From the NCBI RefSeq assembly GCF_004310295.1, contig NZ_SISB01000019.1, forward strand, positions 47,995 through 111,994: a stretch of 64,000 nucleotides of DNA, written 5' to 3'. This document shows positions 1-8,857 of the stretch, piece after piece (positions within the stretch are counted from its first letter, which is position 1; each line of letters begins with the position of its first letter). The DNA comes from Pseudomonas sp. BGI-2 (GTDB taxonomy: Bacteria; Pseudomonadota; Gammaproteobacteria; Pseudomonadales; Pseudomonadaceae). Made by a program: the position numbers and the translations under genes. The notes under the pieces were generated by a model. The model made no database searches. It was not told where the DNA came from and was given only the letters and a program-made list of their open reading frames with translations.

Positions 1-170
1 GCAAGGGTCGTCTCCGGCAACACAAATCAGTGGCTTGGCATGTTACAGCACGGCTGGCACCGCGGATGTCTGATCTGTTTTCAGAACGTCAGATGGCGCG
101 CGGAAGACAGGATGGACACCAGCAGTCAGTCGTAGTCGAATGAGAAATCGAGGGATGCGAGGTGATAAAA

Positions 171-866
171 ATGACGCAGAAGATGCCGCCCGCTGTACGG
201 GATCACGCAGTGCAGATTGCCAATCACGAAATGGGGCACTACGTCGTTGCCCGAGCCCTGGGGTTTGAAACGGGTGATGTGAGCCTGACAGTGACCATGG
301 ACTTGAGGCATCAAGCGGGCGCTTCCATTACCTTGGCGCGTTCAATTACGACGATTGAGGCAATGAAGGAGCATCTGCAAGCCCGAATGATGGTCCTCTT
401 TGCGGGCGCCATGGCGCAGTCATTGGCTTCAAAGCGTTCGTCCGGCAAACGCGTCGATAAGCCGAAAGCGGCTGCCATCCTGAGGGGAGAGCTTGGGGCG
501 GAACAGGACTACGCAAAAATAAGGGAATTACGGCACTTGCTGCGCAACATCACCTACCCCGATACGGATCCGGCTTCGCTTGATCGCATAACGGCCGAGC
601 TGAAAGAGATTACGGATTGCCTGTGGGGCCGGACCCAAACAATCGTGGAGGCATTGGCCGATACGATTACCGGATTGGGCGAGGCGTTGGTAGATGGCAT
701 GGGTATCGTCGAGCAATGGGGCAGCGCGGCGGATACGTATGAGGGGGTGTTGACGAGGGAAGTGCTTGAGCGGATGGGGTTGGTGCGGGCGATTCCGGCG
801 TTGAGTGTCTGGGCTGGCAGTTGTAGTGATGCTTCAGTACAGGACATAACACGCAGCCAGCGATAG
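171..866 (+). CDS. Free-standing M41-family (FtsH-protease-domain-like) zinc peptidase
   Basis: A 231-residue protein, read from the ATG at 171 because GAGG at 159-162 is well spaced for it; a GTG at 162 is the alternative. It carries HEMGH at residues 19-23, the HExxH zinc motif, and further on GAEQDYAKI with Asp113 where FtsH proteases place their third zinc ligand (G-x-x-x-D). The stretch between contains LFAGAMAQ, resembling the FtsH segment before that ligand. There is no AAA+ ATPase domain, membrane helix or signal peptide, so this is only the peptidase half of FtsH. It probably acts in the cytoplasm and substrates are unknown. It lies in an accessory patch with DUF2188 and DUF3077 genes. 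The residues after about 210 look unlike a folded domain and could be a degraded tail. The fold assignment rests on motifs only. Confidence 0.72.
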   Translation: MTQKMPPAVRDHAVQIANHEMGHYVVARALGFETGDVSLTVTMDLRHQAGASITLARSITTIEAMKEHLQARMMVLFAGAMAQSLASKRSSGKRVDKPKAAAILRGELGAEQDYAKIRELRHLLRNITYPDTDPASLDRITAELKEITDCLWGRTQTIVEALADTITGLGEALVDGMGIVEQWGSAADTYEGVLTREVLERMGLVRAIPALSVWAGSCSDASVQDITRSQR

Positions 867-966
867 TGGAGAGGGTGATCGAGAAAACGGTTTCCGAGAT
901 CTTGACTACATTTCATCTGCGACATTATCGATACGTAACTGAAAACCTTTATGGAGCAAAATTTAA

Positions 967-1203
967 ATGGGCGACAAGAAAGATATTCATGTTGTTCCGC
1001 ATCCAGACGGCTGGGCTACGAAGAAGGAGGGTGCGGGTCGCGCAGGAGTTGTTACCGACACCCAGCAGCAAGCGATCAATCGTGCCCGAGAACAAGCAAA
1101 ACGCGATCACGTTGAAGTCGTTATTCACAAAAAAGACGGAACAATCCGAGATAGCGATAGCTATGGCAATGATCCGTCGTCAACGAAAGACAAAAAACAC
1201 TAA
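967..1203 (+). CDS. DUF2188 family protein
   Basis: A 78-residue, highly charged protein with GGAG at 953-956 about ten bases before the ATG. The sequence HVVPHPDGWATKKEGAGRAG near the N-terminus and VVIHKKDGTIRDSDSYGNDP near the C-terminus are the hallmarks I associate with DUF2188, small proteins common in soil and plant bacteria whose function is unknown. It has no membrane segment or signal peptide. It lies about 100 bases after the M41-like peptidase gene on the same strand and is followed by a terminator at 1284-1317. A longer overlapping frame (866-1261) is less protein-like and was not chosen. Confidence 0.8.
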   Translation: MGDKKDIHVVPHPDGWATKKEGAGRAGVVTDTQQQAINRAREQAKRDHVEVVIHKKDGTIRDSDSYGNDPSSTKDKKH

Positions 1204-1279
1204 TTCGATAAGCCGCCTGGTGAGAGAGAGCTGCGGGCTCTGCTGTGTTTTGCTTTTGTAGAAACGCCAACACACAGAT

Positions 1280-1699
1280 TTACAAAAAGCCCTGATACGA
1301 AAGCATCGGGGCTTTTTGCTTTCTAGTGGGTATCCCAGTCGTGATTTGCAGGCTCCAAAAACTCGAGGCGCCTATCAGGGATGGTACGGAGCTATTCTTC
1401 GGATTCCGTTGCGGTTCGACCGGTCTCGGCGTCAACACCTTCACCACATCATCAATCACCGCCTTACCCATCGCCGTCAGATAGTGCGCGGCCCAGGCGT
1501 GTCGGTCGGTGTCTCTTGCGTAGGCTGCGTCCTCGGCAAATGATTTGGTGAGGAACAGCAGATCGGAGGCTTGTGACAATGCATCAACGATGGGAACGCC
1601 GGCACGGACGTTGAACAACGCCTGATCCGAGCAGTAGATGAGTGGGGTGAAACCGATGGTTTTCAGGTCTGAGAATGCGGATGGATTTGTTTTGTTCAA
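1280..1699 (-). CDS. DUF3077-like protein with TTG start
   Basis: A 139-residue frame starting at TTG (1699-1697), supported by GGAG about eight bases upstream. The N-terminal 90 residues, including LFNVRAGVPIVDALSQASDL and WAAHYLTAMGKAVIDD, resemble DUF3077, a small Pseudomonas-centred family of unknown function. I recall family members ending soon after the GKAVIDD-type segment. Here about 45 further residues run on through the terminator hairpin to a stop at 1280. That tail may come from a lost stop codon or a small frameshift. Family assignment is by recognition, without a profile search. The gene is preceded by an unusually structured leader at 1722-1928. Confidence 0.62.
   Translation of the reverse strand: MNKTNPSAFSDLKTIGFTPLIYCSDQALFNVRAGVPIVDALSQASDLLFLTKSFAEDAAYARDTDRHAWAAHYLTAMGKAVIDDVVKVLTPRPVEPQRNPKNSSVPSLIGASSFWSLQITTGIPTRKQKAPMLSYQGFL
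1284..1317. terminator. Rho-independent terminator, probably bidirectional
   Basis: AAAAAGCCCTGAT (1284-1296) pairs with ATCGGGGCTTTTT (1305-1317) with one G-T pair, around a loop of eight bases. The A run and T run let it work in both directions, ending the DUF2188 transcript from the left and the DUF3077 transcript from the right. The DUF3077 reading frame runs through this hairpin before its stop codon, which is odd (see findings). Confidence 0.8.
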
Positions 1700-1721
1700 G
1701 ATAAAACTCCTGGGTTCGAGG

Positions 1722-1928
1722 AGCTGCCACTTTCGTTACCACACGAAAGGGTGGCAGCTGTACGCAGGGTGGTAAACCGGGAACCAAGGAAACCGGCACG
1801 CCCGAAGGCGTCCCACGCACAGCCGCCATATCGAGATTACAGGCATAAAAAACTGCCTATCTTCGGAATGAGTGCACTGTTGCGCTGGTTTCACCGGGTT
1901 ACCACACCCGATCGCTGCATTTGCAGCG
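1722..1928 (-). promoter_or_regulatory. Structured 5' leader (possible RNA switch) of the DUF3077 gene
   Basis: Reading toward the DUF3077 gene there are several hairpins. CGCTGCA/TGCAGCG lies at 1913-1928. A short ACGCC/GGCGT stem with CGAA loop lies at 1798-1811. A long stem-loop lies at 1722-1759, with AGCTGCCAC against GTGGCAGCT and an inner TTTCGT/ACGAAA, directly ahead of the Shine-Dalgarno. In the RNA sense GTGTGGTAA occurs twice (1899-1907 and 1736-1744, the second in the loop of the RBS-proximal hairpin). Its complement TTACCAC occurs between them (1769-1775). That permits two exclusive pairings. The layout reminds me of the complementary-segment leaders of P4-type satellite phages, but this is an analogy. 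The small frames here look like translations of the leader. Confidence 0.5.
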
Positions 1929-2027
1929 ACGTCCGGAGAGTATCCCGTCGAAGAGAACGCCAACAAGGCGGCAAAGTGCCCAAACGCACCCATTACGTAA
2001 TTCTCGGAGTTTGCCTACAACCTTGAC

Positions 2028-2053
2028 GGACGTCATCCGATAACCGGACGTCA
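2028..2053. repeat. Tandem GGACGTCA direct repeat, possible operator
   Basis: GGACGTCA occurs at 2028-2035 and again at 2046-2053, an 18-base period that places both copies roughly on the same side of the helix. They sit between the DUF3077 leader (minus strand) and the small membrane-protein gene at 2150 (plus strand), so a regulator bound here could act on either. No regulator gene is visible nearby. Confidence 0.4.
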
Positions 2054-2149
2054 GCGCAAAATATAACCTAGACAGCAGACAGGAAAAAAACGCATGTCCC
2101 GCCGCGGAGCAGCGCACAGGACGCGCCCCGAGCCCCGACAGGATGACTA

Positions 2150-2344
2150 ATGCTGCAAAATGACCGCGATAATCTGGAACTCGACAAGCTTCAAGTCGAA
2201 ATCCGGAGATTCATTGCCGAAACCCGCAAGTTTATGGCCGAAGAAAGCAAGCTTAGACAGGAGGCTTTTTGGTATCCGTTTGCGGTGGGCGCCGGTCTGG
2301 TGACTGCTGTTGTCGCCGCCGTCGGACTGTGGTCCAAGCTTTAA
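2150..2344 (+). CDS. Small protein: charged helix plus C-terminal membrane helix
   Basis: A 64-residue protein with AGGATG a few bases before its ATG. Residues 1-38 are strongly charged and likely helical (LELDKLQVEIRRFIAETRKF). Residues about 43-61 form a hydrophobic helix (YPFAVGAGLVTAVVAAVGLW). This predicts a tail-anchored or single-span inner-membrane protein with a cytoplasmic coiled coil. It does not match a family I can name. The next gene on the same strand has the same architecture, so the two may be functionally paired. Nothing in the sequence gives an enzymatic role. Confidence 0.6.
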   Translation: MLQNDRDNLELDKLQVEIRRFIAETRKFMAEESKLRQEAFWYPFAVGAGLVTAVVAAVGLWSKL

Positions 2345-2469
2345 GATCCCTAACACACGGAAGCGACCAATGATCGGAGGTGCTTGAGTTTTACCGCATA
2401 GCAGCCCACCTTATCTAACAAGGGTTAGCGCATTAGGCGTGACCCGTGATCCCTGCAGGAAGACGCAGT

Positions 2470-2655
2470 ATGTCGACACCTCCTACGATTCAAGCCAGCA
2501 TTGAACAGTTACACCGTGACATGGCCGCCTTGGCCGAAGACATGCGTAGCCCATCCCCCATCGCGACCCGAGCAATCCTACTGCCGTTTGGACTCGGTGC
2601 CGCGCTGGCGCTCGTGACTATTGTTGCTGTTGCCTTGGTGGTTCGGCTGGTCTGA
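2470..2655 (+). CDS. Small protein: N-terminal helix plus C-terminal membrane helix
   Basis: A 61-residue protein. The ATG at 2470 has AGGA at 2457-2460 and is preferred over an in-frame GTG at 2446. Residues 1-30 are polar (IQASIEQLHRDMAALAEDM) and residues about 36-60 are hydrophobic (ILLPFGLGAALALVTIVAVA), followed by a single Arg near the end. The plan repeats that of the gene at 2150, including a Pro-Phe-Gly/Ala at the start of the membrane segment, although the sequences have diverged. Function unknown. A strong terminator follows at 2686. Confidence 0.55.
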   Translation: MSTPPTIQASIEQLHRDMAALAEDMRSPSPIATRAILLPFGLGAALALVTIVAVALVVRLV

Positions 2656-2685
2656 TCTCTTAGGCCAAACGGTAGTCGCAGAAAA

Positions 2686-2709
2686 AAAGCCGCGCATTTG
2701 CGCGGCTTT
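2686..2709. terminator. Terminator, copy of the tRNA-Ile terminator
   Basis: AAAGCCGCGCA and TGCGCGGCTTT form an 11-base-pair stem with a tiny loop. It ends the small membrane-protein gene on the plus strand. It is nearly the same sequence as the hairpin at 2947-2970 behind the intact tRNA gene, and is part of the duplicated tRNA-end block described at 2716-2758. Confidence 0.8.
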
Positions 2710-2715
2710 CGTGTT

Positions 2716-2758
2716 TGGTGGGTCCACACGGAGGAATCGTGGACCAAAGGATTATGAG
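2716..2758 (-). repeat. Degenerate 3' half of tRNA-Ile(CAU), probable attachment-site scar
   Basis: These 43 bases match the 3' end of the intact tRNA gene at 2977-3053, from the CCA end through the T arm and into the anticodon stem, with changes in the T loop (AGGAATC in place of ATTTGAACC). The 5' half of the tRNA is missing, so it cannot make a tRNA. Together with the adjacent terminator copy, roughly 70 bases are duplicated with an offset of about 261 bases. A duplicated tRNA 3' end is what site-specific integrases leave as the distal attachment site. No integrase gene is visible in the window. Confidence 0.65.
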
Positions 2759-2789
2759 CAGGGCTGTATTGCTAGGCCAGAAAGGAAAA

Positions 2790-2808
2790 AAGACGCCATA
2801 GGCGTCTT
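2790..2808. terminator. Rho-independent terminator
   Basis: AAGACGCC (2790-2797) and GGCGTCTT (2801-2808) form an eight-pair stem with loop ATA, flanked by an A run on the left and T-rich sequence on the right. It lies between the tRNA fragment and the intact tRNA gene, where no gene is evident. It may be a leftover of a lost gene. Confidence 0.6.
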
Positions 2809-2946
2809 CTTCGATTTGGTAAAGCAGATCCGGACACCACTTGCGAACCGCCTTGCGCGGTTACGGCTTTCGCCCCTGGGAAGCGCTCAATCTCATCCGG
2901 TCAGTGGCTTCGATAGCACTATTTACGTCAATCGTTAAATCTAAAG

Positions 2947-2970
2947 AAAGCCGCGCATCAGCGCGGCTTT
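2947..2970 (-). terminator. Terminator of the tRNA-Ile gene
   Basis: AAAGCCGCGC and GCGCGGCTTT form a ten-pair stem with loop ATCA, seven bases beyond the tRNA CCA end in the direction of transcription. Apart from the tRNA gene and this hairpin, the stretch from 2810 to 2976 shows no gene. Confidence 0.8.
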
Positions 2971-2976
2971 CTTGTT

Positions 2977-3053
2977 TGGTGGGCCCACACGGATTTGAAC
3001 CGTGGACCAAAGGATTATGAGTCCTCTGCTCTAACCAACTGAGCTATAGGCCC
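2977..3053 (-). tRNA. tRNA-Ile(CAU), read as lysidine-modified AUA decoder
   Basis: A 77-base cloverleaf with encoded CCA. The acceptor GGGCCTA pairs with TGGGCCC, the anticodon loop is CTCATAA with anticodon CAT, and the T arm is CACGG-TTCAAAT-CCGTG. The C4-G69 and C5-G68 acceptor pairs are those TilS uses to recognise tRNA-Ile2 and modify C34 to lysidine. Elongator tRNA-Met, which shares the CAT anticodon, usually differs here. It is therefore called isoleucine, with methionine as the alternative. Its 3' end has been used as a duplication point (2716-2758). Confidence 0.85.
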
Positions 3054-3068
3054 TCAGTAGGCCGCGGA

Positions 3069-6000
3069 TTATAGCGATGGTTTCTCGGCTGTGCTATCCG
3101 AAAAATCCGATACGGCTATACGAAGAAACGTCGCAGCGAATTCGTCGGGGGGAAGAGGCAGGCTGACGATGTAGCCCTGGATCTGTTCACAGCCCTCTTC
3201 GGCAAGGAATTGCTGCTGTGCCAGGGTCTCGACGCCCTCTGCAATAATGGTGAATTGCATGCTGCTCCCCAACGCGATGATGGCGCGAACAATGGCCACA
3301 TCGTGGGGATCGTCAGGCAGGCCGCGGACGAAAGACTGGTCGATCTTGAGGATATCCAGCGGCAGACGCTTGAGGTAACTCAGGGACGAGTAGCCGGTAC
3401 CGAAGTCGTCAATCGCCAATTGCACGCCCAGGTGTTTGAGTTGGTGCAGCACCGCCAACGCTTCTTCCGCCTGGCTCATGATGAAGTTTTCGGTAATTTC
3501 CAGTTGCAGAAAACCGGGTTCCAGGCCGTTGTCCTTGAGCAGTTGTTCGATCCGTCCGAGCAGGTTCGGCTGCCGCAGTTGAGCGCCCGCGAGGTTGACC
3601 GACAGTGGGCCGAGGCACTCGTAGACCTGATTCCACTCGTACATCTGCCGGCAGGCGGTCTCGAGCACCCAGTCGCCGATTTGCAGGATCATGCCGTTTT
3701 CTTCTGCCAGGGGAATGAAGTGTTCCGGCGGTACCGCACCGAAGGTCGGGTGATGCCAGCGAATGAGCGCTTCGGCGCCGACCAGTCGGTGGTCGGCGAG
3801 GCTGATTTTCGGTTGGTAGTAGAGAAACAACTCATTGCGCTCGATGGCGCGCCGCAATTCATGTTCCAGCGCAACCCGCTCGCTGGCCTGAGCGGTGAGG
3901 TCGCGGGTGTAGCTTTCCACCCGGTTGCGGCCCTTGGCCTTGGAGCGATACATCGCGGCATCGGCGTTCTTGACCAGCGTGGCGACGTCGCAGCCGTCCT
4001 TGGGATACAGGCTGGTGCCGATGCTGGCGCTGATGAAAAACTCGTGCTCGCCGGCCTGGAAGGGTGCGGCGAAGCAATTGAGCAGCTTGGTGGCAATGTT
4101 GTCCGCGTCGCTGGATTGTTGCAGGCCGGGCAGCAGGATGATGAATTCGTCGCCGCCCAGGCGCGCAACGGTATCGATATCGCGCAACTGCTCCTTGAGG
4201 CGCACGGCGATGCCTTTGAGCAGCAGGTCGCCCACCGGGTGGCCAAGGCTGTCATTGATGTGTTTGAAGCGGTCCAGGTCGAGGAACAGCACCGCGCCCT
4301 GGCCACCGTTTTCCTGTTGCGTGTTGAGCGCGGTCTGCAGTCGGCTCTCGAACAGCGTGCGGTTTGGCAGGCCGGTCAGCGGATCGTGGTGCGCCTGGTA
4401 GTCAAGTTTGGCCTGCGCGTGCTTGAGGCTGGAAATGTCCGCGAACACCGCCACGAAGTGTGTGATGAACTTCTCCCGGTTACGCACGGCGCTGATGGTC
4501 AGCCAACTCGGGTAGAGCTCGCCATTCTTGCGTCGGTTGGAAATCTCGCCTTGCCAGTGACCTTCGTCCGTCAGCTGATGCCACATCGCCGCATAGAACG
4601 CGCTGTCGTGGAGGCCCGAGGCGAGTAGGCGAGGGGTGTGGCCCAGTGCTTCGCTTTCGCTGTAGCCGGTGATCTCGGTGAACGCACGGTTGACCGCGCT
4701 GATGTGCTGTTGGGTGTCGGTGATCAACACCCCCTCGGCGGTACTCTCGAACACCGTGGCGGCCTGTTGCAGTTTCTCCTGCATCAGGTGCCGCTCAGTA
4801 ATGTCCCGGGCAATGGTCAGCATGCAGTCCTCATCGCCGATGGGCAGCGGACGGCTTGAAACCTCGCAGAGACGGATCTGCCCGTCACTGCGGCGGATGT
4901 GGCAGCTGAAGTCGCGAACGAACCCGTCCCGGCGCAGCAAATCGAGCATTTGCTTACGTTCGTTGAGATTGACCCATATCCCCAGTTCCAGGGCTGAACG
5001 ATCCACGGACATCGCGCTGTTGAAGCCCGTGATTCGGCTGAAACCCTCGTTGACCTCCAGCAGCAACCCGTCGCTCTGCCGGGACAGCAACAAGCCGTCC
5101 GGGGAGGCGTGAAAGGCCTTGGCGAATTTTTCTTCGGAGGTTTGCAGTTGTTGCTGGGTTTCCTTGAGCTGGCTGATATCGCGCACGACGACGACCAGGG
5201 CAGGGGTCTTATCGAGGTCGAAGGGCTCGGCGGAAATCAGGCCGGTAAACACTTGGCCATTGTTGCGGCGAAAGGGCATCTCCAGGTTGCGGATGCTGCC
5301 GGCCTGCAGGCGCTGCAGCAAACCCGGCCCCACGCCCGGGATACCCCAGATGTTCAGGTCGGTGGCGGTCTGGCCAATGACGTCTTCGGCCTTGAGACCA
5401 ATTTGTTCTTCGAACGCCTTGTTGACTTCCATCAGGCAGCCGTCGGAAAGCCGCGCGATCACCAGGATGTCCGGGCATTGCTGAAACACGGAGGCGAATT
5501 TCTGCTCGGAGAGGCTCAGCGCCTCTTCAGTACGCTTGGCATCGCTGATGTCGATCATCAATCCGCGCATCACCGGCTCATGACCATGCTCAATCAGGCT
5601 GACGATATCGCGCACCCACAGACAGCGGCCATCGGCGGTGATCACCCGGTAATCGACGCTGTGATCGCGCCCGGCCAGTACTTCGTGGTCGCAGAAAGTC
5701 TGTGCCCGGGTCAGGTCCGCAGGGTGGATGATGTTGCGCCAGAAGCCCGGAATCAGCCAGTGGGACAGGGGATAGCCAAGGAGTTCTTCGGCATGCGGTG
5801 ACACATAGCTGTAGGTGAAATCGCTGATCCGCGCTTCCCAGGCAATCGCGGAAAGGCTCTCCACCAGCCCGCGGTAATGGTATTCGCTGCTGCGTAGCTC
5901 TTGTTCCAGATCGACTCGCCGGGCAATTTCCGAACTCAAACGGCGGTTAATCCGGATGACCACCGCCAGCATGATCATCAGAAACAGCAGACCGGGCAGA

Positions 6001-6815
6001 CCGTAAAACAGCAAATCCGACCAGAAGGTTCGATGATCCAGGACATTACCGACCCAGTGTTCCTGAATGGCGTTGATCTCACTTGTGGTCATGTCCGCCA
6101 GGACTTTGTCCAGGATACCGACCAGCATCTTATTGTTGGGGGGCACTGCCATCGCCAATTGATAGCGGTAGGGCGTTTCACCGCTGACATACAGGCCGTC
6201 GAGCTTGAGCTGGCGCAGGCTCCAGACGCTGGAGGCGAGATCGCCCACGACCGCGTCCACTTCATCGGTGGCCAGTGCCTGCAAGGCCGAGCTGACATTG
6301 GGCATCGCCACCAGATTCAGATCAGGGTGGTGCGTGCGCAGCAGTTCGTGGGGCGCATAGTTTTCCACCACGGCGATCTTCAGCCCGTAGAGGTCTTCGA
6401 TTTTGTGCGGCTGGGGGCCTCCGACATGGGCGAGGATGACAATCGGAAAGTCCAGGTAGGGACGAGTGAACGACAGGTACGACTGGCGCTCCGGGGTCGA
6501 CATGATGCCCGGCAGGATGTCCAGTTTGCCTTGCTTGGCCTGCTGCAGGACTTCGGTCCAACTGACCGGTTCGATAGGCGTCAGCTTGGTGCCCAGTCGT
6601 TGACGGATCACGTTGATATAGTCCGCCGCCAGGCCCTGATAACGACCCTGATCATCACGAAATTCAAACGGCGGCCAGGAAGCGTCGACACCCAGACGCA
6701 AGTCCGGGTGAGTCGCCAGCCAGCTACGTTCTTCGTCGGTCAGAGTCAGCGCGCCAGCCGTTGCGGTCCAGGTCATCAGCGACAGCAAAAAAAGCACGGT
6801 CGGCAGTCTGGGCAT
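3069..6815 (-). CDS. rmcA: RmcA-like c-di-GMP cyclase/phosphodiesterase with periplasmic sensor
   Basis: A 1248-residue inner-membrane signalling protein. The start at 6815 gives a signal peptide (PRLPTVLFLLSLMTWTATAG); an upstream in-frame extension of 29 residues looks non-coding. Domains in order: periplasmic Venus-flytrap (SBP_bac_3) about 25-255; membrane helix about 265-288; four PAS domains about 310-790; GGDEF with intact GGDEF near residue 886; EAL with intact EALIRW near residue 1014. It should make and/or hydrolyse cyclic di-GMP in response to a periplasmic ligand and cytoplasmic signals. Length, domain order and position beside rpoD match P. aeruginosa RmcA (PA0575), a redox-responsive regulator of biofilm matrix. 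Orthology is inferred from memory. Confidence 0.88.
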   Translation of the reverse strand: MPRLPTVLFLLSLMTWTATAGALTLTDEERSWLATHPDLRLGVDASWPPFEFRDDQGRYQGLAADYINVIRQRLGTKLTPIEPVSWTEVLQQAKQGKLDILPGIMSTPERQSYLSFTRPYLDFPIVILAHVGGPQPHKIEDLYGLKIAVVENYAPHELLRTHHPDLNLVAMPNVSSALQALATDEVDAVVGDLASSVWSLRQLKLDGLYVSGETPYRYQLAMAVPPNNKMLVGILDKVLADMTTSEINAIQEHWVGNVLDHRTFWSDLLFYGLPGLLFLMIMLAVVIRINRRLSSEIARRVDLEQELRSSEYHYRGLVESLSAIAWEARISDFTYSYVSPHAEELLGYPLSHWLIPGFWRNIIHPADLTRAQTFCDHEVLAGRDHSVDYRVITADGRCLWVRDIVSLIEHGHEPVMRGLMIDISDAKRTEEALSLSEQKFASVFQQCPDILVIARLSDGCLMEVNKAFEEQIGLKAEDVIGQTATDLNIWGIPGVGPGLLQRLQAGSIRNLEMPFRRNNGQVFTGLISAEPFDLDKTPALVVVVRDISQLKETQQQLQTSEEKFAKAFHASPDGLLLSRQSDGLLLEVNEGFSRITGFNSAMSVDRSALELGIWVNLNERKQMLDLLRRDGFVRDFSCHIRRSDGQIRLCEVSSRPLPIGDEDCMLTIARDITERHLMQEKLQQAATVFESTAEGVLITDTQQHISAVNRAFTEITGYSESEALGHTPRLLASGLHDSAFYAAMWHQLTDEGHWQGEISNRRKNGELYPSWLTISAVRNREKFITHFVAVFADISSLKHAQAKLDYQAHHDPLTGLPNRTLFESRLQTALNTQQENGGQGAVLFLDLDRFKHINDSLGHPVGDLLLKGIAVRLKEQLRDIDTVARLGGDEFIILLPGLQQSSDADNIATKLLNCFAAPFQAGEHEFFISASIGTSLYPKDGCDVATLVKNADAAMYRSKAKGRNRVESYTRDLTAQASERVALEHELRRAIERNELFLYYQPKISLADHRLVGAEALIRWHHPTFGAVPPEHFIPLAEENGMILQIGDWVLETACRQMYEWNQVYECLGPLSVNLAGAQLRQPNLLGRIEQLLKDNGLEPGFLQLEITENFIMSQAEEALAVLHQLKHLGVQLAIDDFGTGYSSLSYLKRLPLDILKIDQSFVRGLPDDPHDVAIVRAIIALGSSMQFTIIAEGVETLAQQQFLAEEGCEQIQGYIVSLPLPPDEFAATFLRIAVSDFSDSTAEKPSL

Positions 6816-6908
6816 AACGGTCTCGTTATGGCTCGGGGAATGTTTCGAGTGTAGACGGGCAATTCGGCGGGAGCGAAGTGCGGGGGGGGATATTATCTGC
6901 ATAAAGCA

Positions 6909-6934
6909 AAACCCCCGGCCTGGGCCGGGGGTTT
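6909..6934 (-). terminator. Terminator of the rpsU-dnaG-rpoD operon
   Basis: AAACCCCCGGCC and GGCCGGGGGTTT form a perfect twelve-pair stem with a two-base loop, six bases beyond the rpoD stop codon. Flanking A and T runs allow it to act in both directions, also insulating the upstream end of the rmcA homologue. Confidence 0.9.
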
Positions 6935-6939
6935 AGTTG

Positions 6940-8790
<1,851 letters not shown>

Positions 8791-8857
8791 AACACCCTAT
8801 CCACTGAAGGTCTTGGCGGGCAAAAAACAAGCCGAGGATTATACCTGAGCTATGACC

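Noticed and set aside
866..1261. 131-residue plus-strand frame overlapping DUF2188
   Set aside because: Starts without a Shine-Dalgarno and shadows the DUF2188 frame, which has a good ribosome site and family motifs.
1751..2026. Overlapping small frames on both strands (also 1736-1993)
   Set aside because: They cover the hairpin-rich leader; the amino-acid strings are translations of structured RNA and lack start-site support.
2716..2758. Second tRNA-Ile gene
   Set aside because: Only the 3' half is present and the T loop is altered; no cloverleaf can form.
3210..4628. Long plus-strand frame of 472 residues
   Set aside because: Antisense to the rmcA-like gene; residue usage (high His, Gln, Val, Leu runs) is that of a shadow frame in high-GC sequence.
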